A stretch of 64,000 nucleotides of DNA, from positions 62,001-126,000 of the forward strand of contig NZ_KB899149.1 in the NCBI RefSeq assembly GCF_000378065.1, in the 5' to 3' direction. This DNA is from Porphyromonas gulae DSM 15663 (GTDB lineage Bacteria; Bacteroidota; Bacteroidia; Bacteroidales; Porphyromonadaceae). A model generated the notes under the pieces. It searched no databases, was not told where the DNA came from, and saw only the letters and a list, made by a program, of their open reading frames with translations. Below are positions 44,476 to 54,218 of the stretch, in pieces; the first letter of the stretch is position 1; every line of letters begins with the position of its first letter. Both the position numbers and the translations under genes were made by a program.

Positions 44476-46131
44476 ATGTTAGCCTCTTTGCATATTGCCA
44501 ACTACGTTCTGATCGACCGGCTTGATATTGATTTTGCCCCTCATTTTTCTGTGATCACAGGAGAAACCGGTGCAGGAAAAAGTATTCTCTTAGGTGCTTT
44601 GGGGCTGCTTGTCGGGGGGCGTGCCGATACTTCGGCTATTGCACCCGGTACAGATCGCTGCATAGTAGAAGGGCGTTTTACTGGATTCGTTCCGGAGATG
44701 AAAACCGTATTGGATCGCTACGACTTGGACTTCGATCCGGACGAATGCACTATCCGCCGCGAAATATCCTCCAAAGGCAAAAGTCGCGCTTTCGTAAATG
44801 ATACGCCTGCTCCATTGACGGCTCTTCGTGAGTTGGCTGACTTCCTGATCGACATCCATTCTCAGCACAAAAACCTCCTGCTCGGTGACAGCTTATTCCA
44901 GCTCAACGTACTGGATGCTTATAGCGGAAAACCCGATTTATATACCGGCTACAGGAAGGCCTATCGGGTGTATGCCGAAAAAAAACAAAAGCTGGAAGAC
45001 CTTCGTAAGGCAGCCACCGCGACAGCATCGGAGTATGACTATTGGCAGTTTCGTTTCGAGCAATTGGATAAGGCCGGTCTCGAATCGGGAGAAGAAACTC
45101 GTTTGCAAGAAGAGCAGTCCATGCTGACGCATGCCTTGGACATTAAAAGAGAGCTGGGGCGTTCCTATAGCCTTCTCTCCGACGATGAGGGAGGACTACT
45201 GTCGGGGCTGAACAAAGTGGAGGATGCTTTGGTCTCCATAGAGAGCTATTATCCCGACTCGGTTTCTTACCGACAGCGAGTACGCGATGTTCGAATAGAG
45301 TTGGCCGATATTGCATCGGATTTGGGGCGGCGTTCGGACGATGTCTCCTACGAACCGGAAAGATTGAATGCTGTGACGGGTAGGCTGGATGAAATTCACT
45401 CGCTCCTGCATCGTTACAATGCCGATAGCAGCGATGCTCTTATTGCCATACGAGACGATCTGACCGAACGCCTCTCAAGGATCAGCACCGATGAAGAAGA
45501 GATAAGCCGACTTGAGCAAGAAGTCCTAATCCTTTATAAGGAGATTGAGGCCAAGGCATCGATGTTGACCGAAGAACGTATTCGGGCGGCTTCTGCTTTG
45601 GAAACCTCTTTGTGCGAATCCTTGCGCAAACTCAATATGCCTCATGTTCGTTTTGTCGTTGATATTCGCTCGACAGAATATGGCCCTCACGGAGCAGACA
45701 AGGTCGTTTTTTTGTTTTCGGCGAATAAGCAGATGGAGCCGGAGCCGGTATCGGAGATTGCTTCAGGAGGAGAGATCGCTCGCCTGATGCTATGCCTGAA
45801 AGCTCTCATTGCGGACAAACGTTCTTTGCCGGCCATCGTTTTCGATGAGATAGATACCGGCGTATCGGGTGAAGTGGCTGACCTCATGGGAGAGATTATG
45901 GCTCACATGGGGCGAGGTATGCAAGTGCTCGCCATCACGCATCTGCCCCAAATAGCAGCTCGTGGGGAGCGGCACTACTTTGTCTATAAAGATGAAACAG
46001 GCGAACGGGCGCGCACTTTCATTCGGGAATTGACCTCCGAGGAACGGATACGAGAGATAGCCCGCATGCAGAGCGGAAACAACCTGACGGATGTGGCCCT
46101 GGCCGCAGCCAAAGAGCTTTTAGCAAGATGA
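44476..46131 (+). CDS. recN: DNA repair protein RecN
   Basis: A 551-residue SMC-like ATPase for double-strand break repair. The N-terminal Walker A is GETGAGKSILLGAL (about residues 30-43), the central region (about 150-370) is a long coiled coil, and the C-terminal half has the signature EIASGGEIARLMLCLKAL (ABC signature), Walker B IVFDEIDTGVSGEVADLMG (about 455-473) and the ITHLPQIAARGERHY switch. Length equals the usual 550. The stop overlaps the rlmB start by 4 bases. Confidence 0.96.
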   Translation: MLASLHIANYVLIDRLDIDFAPHFSVITGETGAGKSILLGALGLLVGGRADTSAIAPGTDRCIVEGRFTGFVPEMKTVLDRYDLDFDPDECTIRREISSKGKSRAFVNDTPAPLTALRELADFLIDIHSQHKNLLLGDSLFQLNVLDAYSGKPDLYTGYRKAYRVYAEKKQKLEDLRKAATATASEYDYWQFRFEQLDKAGLESGEETRLQEEQSMLTHALDIKRELGRSYSLLSDDEGGLLSGLNKVEDALVSIESYYPDSVSYRQRVRDVRIELADIASDLGRRSDDVSYEPERLNAVTGRLDEIHSLLHRYNADSSDALIAIRDDLTERLSRISTDEEEISRLEQEVLILYKEIEAKASMLTEERIRAASALETSLCESLRKLNMPHVRFVVDIRSTEYGPHGADKVVFLFSANKQMEPEPVSEIASGGEIARLMLCLKALIADKRSLPAIVFDEIDTGVSGEVADLMGEIMAHMGRGMQVLAITHLPQIAARGERHYFVYKDETGERARTFIRELTSEERIREIARMQSGNNLTDVALAAAKELLAR

Positions 46132-46880
46132 AGAATGACAAAATGATATTCGGCCTGCACTCCATATCGGAGGCCTTCGAAGCAGGCAAAGAGATCGACA
46201 AGATCTTTATTCGTCGGGGGCTCAAGACAGAGCAGATCGATGCAATCATTCGAGAGGCCGCAGAGCGGTTCGTGCCGGTGATGCATGTGCCGACAGAGAA
46301 GTTGGACAGGCTTACCTCCAAGAATCACCAAGGGGTAGTAGCCATTCTTTCTGCCATCGAATATACTCGTTTGGATCAACTCATACCGATGCTCTATGAA
46401 GAGGGTAAGACACCCTTCCTCTTGCTACTCGATGGTATCACCGATGTGCGAAACTTCGGGGCTATTGCTCGTACAGCAGAGTGTGCAGGGGTGGATGCCA
46501 TCATTATTCCCGAAAGAGGTAGCGTTTCGGTGGGTGGAGATGCCATCAAGACTTCTGCCGGAGCCTTGCATCGTATTCCGGTTTGTCGCGTGACTTCTAT
46601 TCCGGGAGCCATCCGTAGCCTGCAAGAATACGGTATACGCATAGTCGCTGCTTCGGAAAAGGCAGCAGATCTATATACCGATGTGCCCATGCAGCTGCCT
46701 TTGGGTATAGTCATGGGTGCGGAGGATGTCGGGCCATCGCCCGATACGCTTAGGATGGCTGACGCCATAGTGGCTATTCCGCAGATGGGGGCCATAGGCT
46801 CGTTGAACGTCTCCGTTGCGGCCGGTATCGTTATTTACGAGGTAGTGCGACAGCAAAGACTGCAATCATCAAATTCATAA
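46128..46880 (+). CDS. rlmB: 23S rRNA 2'-O-ribose methyltransferase, RlmB/TrmH family
   Basis: A 250-residue SPOUT methyltransferase. A substrate-binding domain (about 1-78, IFGLHSISEAFEAGKEIDKIFI) precedes the knotted catalytic domain with motif 1 LLLLDGITDVRNFGAIARTAEC (near 105), motif 2 LGIVMGAEDVGPS (near 200) and motif 3 IPQMGAIGSLNVSVAAGIVIYEV (near 224). These give the Arg, Glu and Asn residues that define the class. RlmB-type enzymes modify G2251 of 23S rRNA; some family members act on tRNA, so the exact target is inferred. Confidence 0.9.
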   Translation: MKNDKMIFGLHSISEAFEAGKEIDKIFIRRGLKTEQIDAIIREAAERFVPVMHVPTEKLDRLTSKNHQGVVAILSAIEYTRLDQLIPMLYEEGKTPFLLLLDGITDVRNFGAIARTAECAGVDAIIIPERGSVSVGGDAIKTSAGALHRIPVCRVTSIPGAIRSLQEYGIRIVAASEKAADLYTDVPMQLPLGIVMGAEDVGPSPDTLRMADAIVAIPQMGAIGSLNVSVAAGIVIYEVVRQQRLQSSNS

Positions 46881-46902
46881 TCCAAATAAAAAACAGTACG
46901 CA

Positions 46903-47283
46903 ATGAAAAAGGTAATCAACACAAAGAATGCACCGGCCGCAATCGGGCCATACAGTCAGGCTATTCTAGTAGGTAATATGCTCTATGCTTCCGGACAATT
47001 AGGTCTCGATCCCGCCACGGGGAATTTTGTTCCCGGCGGAGTAACAGAGCAGACCGAACAAGTATTCAAGAACATTCGAGCTATCCTCGAAGAAGCGGGA
47101 CTCACAATTGCCAATGTGGTAAAGACCACTTGTTTTTTGGCCGATATGAGTGATTTTGCAGCGATGAATGCCGTTTACGAGAAGCAATTTACCGGCGACT
47201 TCCCTGCTCGTTCTGCTGTTGCCGTTAAGACGCTGCCGAAGAACGGATTGGTGGAAATAGAGATCATAGCGATCAAAGACTGA
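46903..47283 (+). CDS. ridA: RidA family enamine/imine deaminase
   Basis: A 126-residue protein of the YjgF/YER057c/UK114 family. It hydrolyses reactive 2-aminoacrylate-type imines released by PLP enzymes. NTKNAPAAIGPYSQAILVGNMLYASGQLGLDP is the signature start; the catalytic Arg is in FPARSAVAVKTLPKNGLVEIEIIAI (near residue 104), with the Glu in VEIEI near 120. It acts as a trimer in the cytoplasm. It follows the RlmB-type gene by 22 bases, and a strong terminator comes after it. Confidence 0.95.
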   Translation: MKKVINTKNAPAAIGPYSQAILVGNMLYASGQLGLDPATGNFVPGGVTEQTEQVFKNIRAILEEAGLTIANVVKTTCFLADMSDFAAMNAVYEKQFTGDFPARSAVAVKTLPKNGLVEIEIIAIKD

Positions 47284-47310
47284 TCTTAGATCTCCTTCCA
47301 CCTCATGACG

Positions 47311-47360
47311 AGAGGCTGTGGCGAAAGGAATTTTTTCCTTCGCCACAGCCTCTTTCTTTA
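47311..47360 (+). terminator. Strong rho-independent terminator after ridA
   Basis: AGAGGCTGTGGCG (47311-47323) pairs perfectly with CGCCACAGCCTCT (47341-47353), the inner AAAGGAA/TTCCTT extends the stem, and TTCTTTA follows. It ends the dCMP deaminase-to-ridA gene run. Confidence 0.9.
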
Positions 47361-47435
47361 TACCTAAGCCGCTGTATGGGATATTCCCTCTTGTTCGGAC
47401 GGTCGGTATTTAGGAATCGAATGGGTAGATATTCT

Positions 47436-47443
47436 TATATTTG
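47436..47443 (+). promoter_or_regulatory. Likely -7 box of the C1 aminopeptidase gene
   Basis: TATATTTG fits TAnnTTTG, 46 bases before the ATG at 47490. No clear TTG at 19 bases upstream. Confidence 0.5.
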
Positions 47444-47489
47444 CGACTATATGAGAAAATCACTCACCATTAAAAATCAAAAACATAGA

Positions 47490-48692
47490 ATGAAGAAAAC
47501 GCTTTTGCTCGCTGCGGCAGTTGTTTGCAGCGGTTTCGTCGTACAAGCTCAACAGAAGAGTGCTGACGTTGTAGAGAATCGGTTCACTACTATTAAAGAA
47601 GTGCCCATTACGCCGGTGAAAGATCAGGCCAATTCAGGTACATGCTGGTCATACTCTGCATTAGGATTCCTCGAAAGCGAAATCCTCCGTATGGGAAAAC
47701 CTGCAGTGGACTTGGCCGAAATGCACTCCGTAGCTCAGTCCTACAAGGACAAGGGTGAGAAGTATGTGCGTCTGCACGGTAAGCTGAACTTCGGACAGGG
47801 CGGCTCTTTCTACGATGTTCTTTATGTGGTGAAGCACTACGGCGTCGTTCCGCAGTCAGTCATGGAAGGCCTGAACTATGGTACGAAGAAGAATGCACAC
47901 AGCGAATTGGCCGACGGTGCTCTGGCTTACCTCAAAGCTATCGTGACGAACCCTAACGGCAAGCTCACTCCTGCATGGAAAAAAGCCTATGACGGGATCA
48001 TCGACAGCTACCTCGGCACATGTCCTGAAACTTTCACTTATGAAGGTAAGACCTACACGCCGAAGAGCTTTGCTCAGTATCTCGGCCTTAATGCCGACGA
48101 CTATGTATCGCTGACTTCTTACACACATCATCCTTTCTACACACAGTTTGCTCTCGAAATCGAAGACAACTGGCGCGGCTCTCTCTCCTATAACATGCCC
48201 ATCAACGAGCTGATGGAGACGATGGAGTATGCCATCAACAACGGCTATTCCATCGCATGGGGTTCGGACGTAAGCGAAGTGGGCTTTACGCGTGATGGTA
48301 TCGGCGTATTGGCCGACGTGGAAGGCATCGAAGCCAAAGGATCGGATCAGGATCGTTGGGTAGGATTGAGCCGTGCCGAAAAGCAGGCAGAGATCGTTCG
48401 CACGGTTAATAGTGCCGATTGTCCCGAAATCAACCCCACACAGGAGTTCCGTCAGAAAGGTTACGATGAGTACACCCTCACCGATGACCACGGTATGGTT
48501 ATCTATGGTATCGCCAAGAACCAGAACGGACGTAAGTTCTTCATGGTGAAGAACTCATGGGGCGAAACCGGTAAGTACAAGGGCATCTGGTATGCTTCTT
48601 ACAACTTCGTAGCCGGTAAGACGATGAATATCATCGTGCACAAGAAGGCTATCCCTGCAGCCATCGCCAAGAAGCTCGGCATTCGCCAGTAA
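47490..48692 (+). CDS. Exported C1B cysteine aminopeptidase (bleomycin hydrolase / PepC family)
   Basis: Started at ATG 47490, since MKKTLLLAAAVVCSGFVVQAQ is a good signal peptide, whereas the longer frame from 47376 reads through the promoter. The 400-residue protein has the papain-like triad: Cys in QANSGTCWSYSALGFLE (near residue 53), His in DDHGMVIYGIAK (near 335), and Asn in MVKNSWGETG (near 354). Bleomycin hydrolases are usually cytosolic hexamers; the signal sequence here places it in the periplasm, useful for peptide nutrition. It has no type IX tail. Confidence 0.9.
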   Translation: MKKTLLLAAAVVCSGFVVQAQQKSADVVENRFTTIKEVPITPVKDQANSGTCWSYSALGFLESEILRMGKPAVDLAEMHSVAQSYKDKGEKYVRLHGKLNFGQGGSFYDVLYVVKHYGVVPQSVMEGLNYGTKKNAHSELADGALAYLKAIVTNPNGKLTPAWKKAYDGIIDSYLGTCPETFTYEGKTYTPKSFAQYLGLNADDYVSLTSYTHHPFYTQFALEIEDNWRGSLSYNMPINELMETMEYAINNGYSIAWGSDVSEVGFTRDGIGVLADVEGIEAKGSDQDRWVGLSRAEKQAEIVRTVNSADCPEINPTQEFRQKGYDEYTLTDDHGMVIYGIAKNQNGRKFFMVKNSWGETGKYKGIWYASYNFVAGKTMNIIVHKKAIPAAIAKKLGIRQ

Positions 48693-48743
48693 ATCATATC
48701 CCCTGCTATCTTAGAAGCAGGTACCCAAAACAGGACAAAGACA

Positions 48744-48785
48744 GTAAGCCCGAAAGTGATACGTCGCTTTCGGGCTTACGTTTTG
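48744..48785. terminator. Bidirectional terminator between convergent genes
   Basis: A perfect 13-bp stem (GTAAGCCCGAAAG at 48744-48756 with CTTTCGGGCTTAC at 48767-48779) followed by GTTTT on the plus strand. It separates the aminopeptidase gene from the minus-strand M3 peptidase. Confidence 0.85.
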
Positions 48786-48813
48786 CGTGGTACTGAGACT
48801 GTGTGAATGGGAG

Positions 48814-50850
48814 CTAAGCCAAGCCGGTACGCTTCAGCAAGGGAGCAATGTCCGGCTCATGTCCGCGGAAAGCTACATACAGTTCCATGGCATCAGCCGT
48901 ATCGCCTCTCTCCAATATCTCACGACGGAAACGACCGGCTACCTCGCGATCGAAAATGCCCACTTCCTTGAAAGCTGCGAAAGCATCGGCATCCAGCACT
49001 TCCGCCCATTTGTAACCATAGTATCCGGCTGCATAGCCTCCCGAGAATATATGACCGAAGGCCGTGCTCATCACGGCATTCGGGGGTGAAGGGGGCAGGA
49101 TAAGAGCTTTCGACCAAGCGGCCTCTTCAAAAGCCTTGATGTCCAATTTGTCATCCACCGGAGCAGATAATCCGTGCCATGCCATGTCGAGATAGCCGAA
49201 GCTGAGCTGACGGCATGCGCCGCTTGCTGCGAGGTAATTCCGTGCCGAGAGGAGTTTCTCCACCAATTCCCGAGGCATAGGTTCATCCGTTATATAATGG
49301 CGGGCAAAGGTGTCGAGGAACTCCTTCTCCGTCAGCCAGTTTTCCATTATTTGGCTGGGAAGCTCCACGAAGTCACGGGCTACTGAGGTGCCGGACAAGG
49401 AGCTGAAGCGGCATTTGGACAGCATGCCATGCAGGGCATGACCGAACTCGTGCAGGAAAGTCTCCACCTCACCTGCCGTCAGGAGCGAAGGCTTGTCCGC
49501 CGAAGGAGGGGTGAAGTTCATCACGATGATAATGTGCGGATGCTGATGCTCGGACTGATCTCGGAGGTTGTTCATCCATGCTCCGTTTTGCTTGCCTTCG
49601 CGTGGGAAGAAATCCGTGTAGAGCAGACCGATATAAGAGCCGTCCTCATCCGACACTTCGTACACCTTTACATCCGGATGATAGACCGGCACATCCGTCC
49701 GTTCGGAGAAATGAAGCCCGTACAGTCGGTTGGCCAAGCCGAAGATACCACGTGTGACGCGCCCTAATTCGAAGTATGGGCGCATCATCTCATCGTCCAG
49801 ATCGTAGTGGGCCTGTTTGTACTGTTCTGAGAAGTATGCCCAATCCCATGGTTGTATCGTGAAGTTATCGGCCTCGGATGTCTTGTTGGCAGCCCATTGG
49901 CGGATCATCTCCAACTCTTCTGTCGCTTTGGGTTTGTACGCATCCAGTAGTTTGTCCAGCAGCTCTTGGACTGCTTTGGGGTTCTTGGCCATTCTGTCAT
50001 GAAGGGCAAAGTGGGCAAAGGTGTCGTAGCCCAAGAGCCGGGCCTCTTCGAGACGGCCGTTCACCATTCTACGGACCAGAGCCTCATTGTTATACTCATT
50101 GTCTACGAAGCCCACACACATTTTCGCTTCATACATCTGCCGGCGCAGGTTCCCATCGGGACAGTGCTTCATAAAAGCAAAATAGCTCGGAGCAGAAAGG
50201 TCGAAAAGCCAACCGTACGTATAGCCCTCTCGCCGGGCTTTCTCCGAAGCGAGTGCAAGAGCCGTCTCGGGCATCCCCGCCACAGCTGCCGGATCGCTGA
50301 GGTGGAGTTTGTAGCGTTTCTCGTCCTTGAGCACATTCTGTCCGAAGGTCAAGGACGCCATACTCATCTCTTCGGACAGGGTACGCAGCCGGTCTTTTTT
50401 CTCAGTAGGAAGGAGTGCTCCACTATCGACAAAGCCCCGATAGCAATTGTACAGAAGGCGTTTTTCTTCCTCCGATAGCTTTTCTTTCTCATCGCTCTCC
50501 CATACAGTCCGGATGCGCCCGAACAAGGGTTCGCTCAGGGCTATATCCGTACTGAGACGGGTCAGTTCGGGCATTATCTCTTGGGAGAGATTCATCAGTT
50601 CGTCGTTGCTGTCGGCATGCAGGAGATTGAAGAAAGCTCCACAGACAAGCTCCAGCTTTTCGCCACACAGCTCCAGTGCTAAGATCGTATTGGCGAAAGT
50701 CGGCGGTTCGGTACTGTTGATGATGGCATCTGCTTCTGCCCGTTTTTCTGCTAAGGCATACGCGAATGCTTCCTTGAAGTCCGCTATCGAAATTTTGTCG
50801 AAGGGGTAACTGCCGAAAGGCGTATCGAAGGGTTGTAAGAAGGGATTCAT
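48814..50850 (-). CDS. M3 family metallopeptidase (oligopeptidase A / peptidyl-dipeptidase Dcp type)
   Basis: A 678-residue enzyme; I choose MNPFLQPFDTPFG at 50850 over the ATG at 50886, because the upstream part overlaps the DUF3943 gene. The zinc motif HEFGH is in ETFLHEFGHALHGML (near residue 455), and the third ligand Glu is about 25 residues later in DFVELPSQIMENW. The long helical N-terminal half and the C-terminal PNAVMSTAFGHIFSGGYAAGYYGYKWAEVLDADAF segment are typical. No signal peptide, so it probably degrades short peptides in the cytoplasm, in line with peptide-based growth. Confidence 0.93.
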   Translation of the reverse strand: MNPFLQPFDTPFGSYPFDKISIADFKEAFAYALAEKRAEADAIINSTEPPTFANTILALELCGEKLELVCGAFFNLLHADSNDELMNLSQEIMPELTRLSTDIALSEPLFGRIRTVWESDEKEKLSEEEKRLLYNCYRGFVDSGALLPTEKKDRLRTLSEEMSMASLTFGQNVLKDEKRYKLHLSDPAAVAGMPETALALASEKARREGYTYGWLFDLSAPSYFAFMKHCPDGNLRRQMYEAKMCVGFVDNEYNNEALVRRMVNGRLEEARLLGYDTFAHFALHDRMAKNPKAVQELLDKLLDAYKPKATEELEMIRQWAANKTSEADNFTIQPWDWAYFSEQYKQAHYDLDDEMMRPYFELGRVTRGIFGLANRLYGLHFSERTDVPVYHPDVKVYEVSDEDGSYIGLLYTDFFPREGKQNGAWMNNLRDQSEHQHPHIIIVMNFTPPSADKPSLLTAGEVETFLHEFGHALHGMLSKCRFSSLSGTSVARDFVELPSQIMENWLTEKEFLDTFARHYITDEPMPRELVEKLLSARNYLAASGACRQLSFGYLDMAWHGLSAPVDDKLDIKAFEEAAWSKALILPPSPPNAVMSTAFGHIFSGGYAAGYYGYKWAEVLDADAFAAFKEVGIFDREVAGRFRREILERGDTADAMELYVAFRGHEPDIAPLLKRTGLA

Positions 50851-50866
50851 TATTAAAGATTGGGGA

Positions 50867-52351
50867 TTAGAAATGAAATCCGACACGCAGCTGTATGTCG
50901 CCGGTATCGAATGACACGTTTGGGTAGAATTTGTAGGCTGTTTTGCGGATGAATCGACGCCCCACGATGGCTACATGCCAAGGCCCCGGATGGAATGCAA
51001 ACTCCGAACTCGTCACCAGCAGGCACGCTTTGCTTTCGTCGCCCTGCACCAGAAAAGAGCTGACGTCGCTCTTTCCCTGTTCAGGTTCTTCGTGTCCGAT
51101 CCATGTATATAGGTGGTAGGTCTCTAAACCGATGAGCAAACTCCAGAGATCGTTGTATGTAGCTCCCAGAAATGCCTTGCCGCTGAATCCGGTGCCGAGG
51201 TTATAGTCCCGATTGTCCACGTTGTAGTGATCCGAGAGACTGGCACCCATCGGTACGGCATTCAGGTAGGTTTCGGCATACAGATGCAGAGGCCTATGCC
51301 TCAGTCTCCCACGATGCCGGAAGATAAGGCCGCCACCCAAAGCCGCCACTTGCGAGATACGGTAAGGGGTGACGAGTATCTCTTCCGAATTCTTGCTTAT
51401 GCGTTTTTCCGAATTGTAGTAGTCGAAGTGCTGAAAGAGACCTCCCACCAAAACCGTTCGTTCGCGTGCGAGCAGCTGGAGTCCGCTCAGGATCCCGATC
51501 AGATTGATCTGGCTCAGCAGAGGTTGCGATTCGGAGAAGCTCAATCCGGCTTTGAATTGGAAGAAATCGTATGGAGAGAAAGTTTCGCTTCGGAATGGAT
51601 CGCCGTAGTCGAATCTCAGATTCAGGGTCAGAGCCGTGGCACCGGTTCGGGCATGCCGCTTGTCCGCCAAAAACCGAAAGCCTGCATCGACGATGATATT
51701 TATAGGGACAGATTGGAACACGCGGCCACTCCTACTTCCCACGGAAGTGACCTCTCCGGCTGTCAAGCGGTTGAGAAAGCGCATCGGATTGATCAGTGCT
51801 GCAGCTACCTCACGCCCCGTACGTTCCCATCCTGTGGTTCGATTGTCTATGAGCAGATCGGACAGTCTATGCCCCATCTCTCCCAAGGCTACACCGCCTA
51901 TGGTCGTGGCAAAGAGGTCGTTGATGCTGGGCGGTTCGGTCTCCATGAGCAGCTCCCACATCAGACTGCCGAAGAAGGCAAAGGGAGCAGAGTGCCTGAA
52001 GCTCAGACCGTTCGACCTCGCTGCATTGAAGTAGAGGGATCCGTGATAAGGATGTGCGAAGAGGTTGGTGACGAACTTGTCATTGTCCCAGCCGAAGCCT
52101 GTCTGGAAGTTGTTCTTGATCGTCTGCCAGCTGATGTCTGCAAAGTCTTCGTTCATGATGTAGTGATCGAAGCCCCATACAGCCAGATTCACACCTATCG
52201 TTTTGCCGATGGCGCGCCAAGGACGTTTGGACAGTGTCGAAAGCGAGTCGGTACGCAATTCAAGCCCTTGTGCCATAGGAAACCGCTGAGCGGAAAGTCC
52301 GATGGAAGAGAGTATGTACAGTAGTAGCAGCGATAGAAGCCTTCTTTTCAT
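50867..52351 (-). CDS. DUF3943 family exported protein
   Basis: A 494-residue protein with a signal peptide (LLSLLLLYILSSIGLSAQ, cleavage near residue 21). DUF3943 spans about residues 60-190: GFDHYIMNEDFADISWQTIKNNFQTGFGWDNDKFVTNLFAHPYHGSLYF and SLMWELLMETEPPSINDLFATTIGGVALGE. The rest has strand-rich patterns ending FDTGDIQLRVGFHF, so an outer-membrane barrel or associated protein is likely. The function is unknown. It sits between the C10 protease and the M3 peptidase (16-base gap), all on the same strand. Confidence 0.8.
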   Translation of the reverse strand: MKRRLLSLLLLYILSSIGLSAQRFPMAQGLELRTDSLSTLSKRPWRAIGKTIGVNLAVWGFDHYIMNEDFADISWQTIKNNFQTGFGWDNDKFVTNLFAHPYHGSLYFNAARSNGLSFRHSAPFAFFGSLMWELLMETEPPSINDLFATTIGGVALGEMGHRLSDLLIDNRTTGWERTGREVAAALINPMRFLNRLTAGEVTSVGSRSGRVFQSVPINIIVDAGFRFLADKRHARTGATALTLNLRFDYGDPFRSETFSPYDFFQFKAGLSFSESQPLLSQINLIGILSGLQLLARERTVLVGGLFQHFDYYNSEKRISKNSEEILVTPYRISQVAALGGGLIFRHRGRLRHRPLHLYAETYLNAVPMGASLSDHYNVDNRDYNLGTGFSGKAFLGATYNDLWSLLIGLETYHLYTWIGHEEPEQGKSDVSSFLVQGDESKACLLVTSSEFAFHPGPWHVAIVGRRFIRKTAYKFYPNVSFDTGDIQLRVGFHF

Positions 52352-52382
52352 CTTTGTTCTGATGCCTGGAGGATGTGTGGTA

Positions 52383-54218
52383 CTAACGTTTGACTATCTT
52401 TTCGGCCATGGTGCCGTCGTGAAGGAAGTAGACCCCTGCCGGAAGGTGATGCAGGTCCATGCGCACAGTCGTAGCGGATGTCCGGGCTTTGGCCACTACT
52501 CGGCCTTCATTGTCGAACAGGTATATCGTCCGCCCCTCCGGCAGACTCTGCGGATATTCTACGGTAATATGATCCGATGCAGGATTGGGATAAACCCTAT
52601 ACCCTGAGCCGATCGGTCCGATGGCATTAGACCCTTTCAGATAGGCGCGCAGGTAGAAATTGAGATCCAACTTCGTATCCCTTCTGTTGATGGAGGCGAA
52701 AGGAGCACCTTCCGATGGATTCATGACGTACAAATCGCCCTTGCCAAGCATGGCCGGACCGGCATCGATACCCATGGGATAGCCTTTTGAGGCATCGGCC
52801 GTGTAGCCTATGTACAGATCTTTGCCCGATGGGATGACAAAAGGCGTAGAGAGTTGTACGCGGAAAGGATCCCCGGCCTTGAATCCCGTCACCTCCTGCT
52901 CGAACAGCAGCTCCTGCCGAGACGCATCGCCCCATATGCAGAGGCGATACGAGCACTGCTCCTCGCCGGGGAAAATTTCGATGCTTTCGATGCTTTTTCC
53001 CCCATGAGGAAGCAGATCTGTAGCCGTATAAAGATGGGCTACGGCATATTCCATCTTTTTATTCTCGCCCATGTAGAGAAAAGGCTTGGTACTCCACGAA
53101 AGGATATTCTCGTCTATCTCCTCTATTGCCGGACGGATGTTTGTGATCATAATGGCATTGTCGTTGTAGCCACGCTTTTGGCTTTGCGGATTGAAGAAGC
53201 CGAGCGAATAGTAGCCATCGGCATAGCCTTTCCATCCCCAGTTGATATGGATACGCCCTTCCGCATCTATTCCGTCCAGCACGAATATATGTCCGCCGTA
53301 TCCGTTGGTATTGGCCAGATATATGATCGGAAGCCCTCGCTCCATATCCGCTGCGATATAAGCATGCCATTCGTCCTGCGGAACCTGATGCACCACCTGA
53401 TTGCGTGAAAAAGATTCATAGCCGAAGTAGCGGCGGAGGCAGAAGTCCAGTTTGTGGATGTATGCACTGCTGCCACCGGCACCGTAATTCATCTGCATCC
53501 CCACACCGCAAGCCAGCATCAGATTGGCAACGGCTTTGGCTTCGAGGGTGCTGTATGCTCCCTCTTCGTAAGTGTCTATCATATTGTCCCAATCCAAGGG
53601 AATGGTGTCGAGGCTCATTGAAATCGCTATCTGGCTGTTGGAAGTCGTGTAGTCGATCTGTCCTGTAGCTTTCTCGGGGTAACGATAATGAGCCACTACC
53701 TGCGCCATCGATGTAGCTCCGCAACCGGTGGGGGACTGGCTTCCATTGACGAGGGGCGTAAGCAAGTTGAAAGGGGCATTCTGTCCCCACTTCGTGCTTA
53801 GCAAAGGTCCTGTCGGGTTGTAGCTGCTTCCGCGTGTGCCATCATCGGAGGCATCCGAATGGATCGAAAGCAGTGCTTTGAGAGCCGGAGGTGCCGGCTC
53901 GTAATCGAACCGCCCTTCTCGGCTATAGCCGAGTATCTGTGTAGGAGCACTTGTCCCGGAGGATACGAGGACAAACCCTTCCCGATCGCCTATGTTGAAG
54001 GCGGAAGCCGGAATGCCGGCAGGGAGGGCTGCTCTGGAAAGGCTGAGCGTCTCTCTCTCCGGATATAGCCGCCGGGCGTATTCCCATGCCACCCGTTCAT
54101 CATCGGGCATAGGCGACTGTGCTTCGATAGTCGATGCGTGGATAGCAATAAAAAGAAGAGAGAAGAATAATGATCGGAAGCCGGAGGCTTCTCCTTTGAA
54201 AAAGTATTTTAGCAGCAT
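52383..54218 (-). CDS. C10 family cysteine protease (streptopain/PrtT-like) with type IX secretion tail
   Basis: A 611-residue secreted protease. A signal-like segment (FFSLLFIAIHASTIEAQ) is followed by an inhibitory propeptide (about 33-115). The catalytic Cys is in GCGATSMAQVVAHYRYP (near residue 167) and the His in GGHIFVLDGIDAEGRIHINWGWKG (near 318). Behind these come a beta-sandwich region (about 395-530) and a C-terminal type A sorting domain: YRVYPNPASDHITVEYP, then AGVYFLHDG ending EKIVKR. That tail routes it through the type IX system to the surface. The substrate is presumably host protein. Confidence 0.9.
   Translation of the reverse strand: MLLKYFFKGEASGFRSLFFSLLFIAIHASTIEAQSPMPDDERVAWEYARRLYPERETLSLSRAALPAGIPASAFNIGDREGFVLVSSGTSAPTQILGYSREGRFDYEPAPPALKALLSIHSDASDDGTRGSSYNPTGPLLSTKWGQNAPFNLLTPLVNGSQSPTGCGATSMAQVVAHYRYPEKATGQIDYTTSNSQIAISMSLDTIPLDWDNMIDTYEEGAYSTLEAKAVANLMLACGVGMQMNYGAGGSSAYIHKLDFCLRRYFGYESFSRNQVVHQVPQDEWHAYIAADMERGLPIIYLANTNGYGGHIFVLDGIDAEGRIHINWGWKGYADGYYSLGFFNPQSQKRGYNDNAIMITNIRPAIEEIDENILSWSTKPFLYMGENKKMEYAVAHLYTATDLLPHGGKSIESIEIFPGEEQCSYRLCIWGDASRQELLFEQEVTGFKAGDPFRVQLSTPFVIPSGKDLYIGYTADASKGYPMGIDAGPAMLGKGDLYVMNPSEGAPFASINRRDTKLDLNFYLRAYLKGSNAIGPIGSGYRVYPNPASDHITVEYPQSLPEGRTIYLFDNEGRVVAKARTSATTVRMDLHHLPAGVYFLHDGTMAEKIVKR

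Noticed and set aside
51227-52324. 365-codon plus-strand frame opposite the DUF3943 gene
   Set aside because: The minus-strand gene has a signal peptide and a recognised family; the plus-strand frame has neither.
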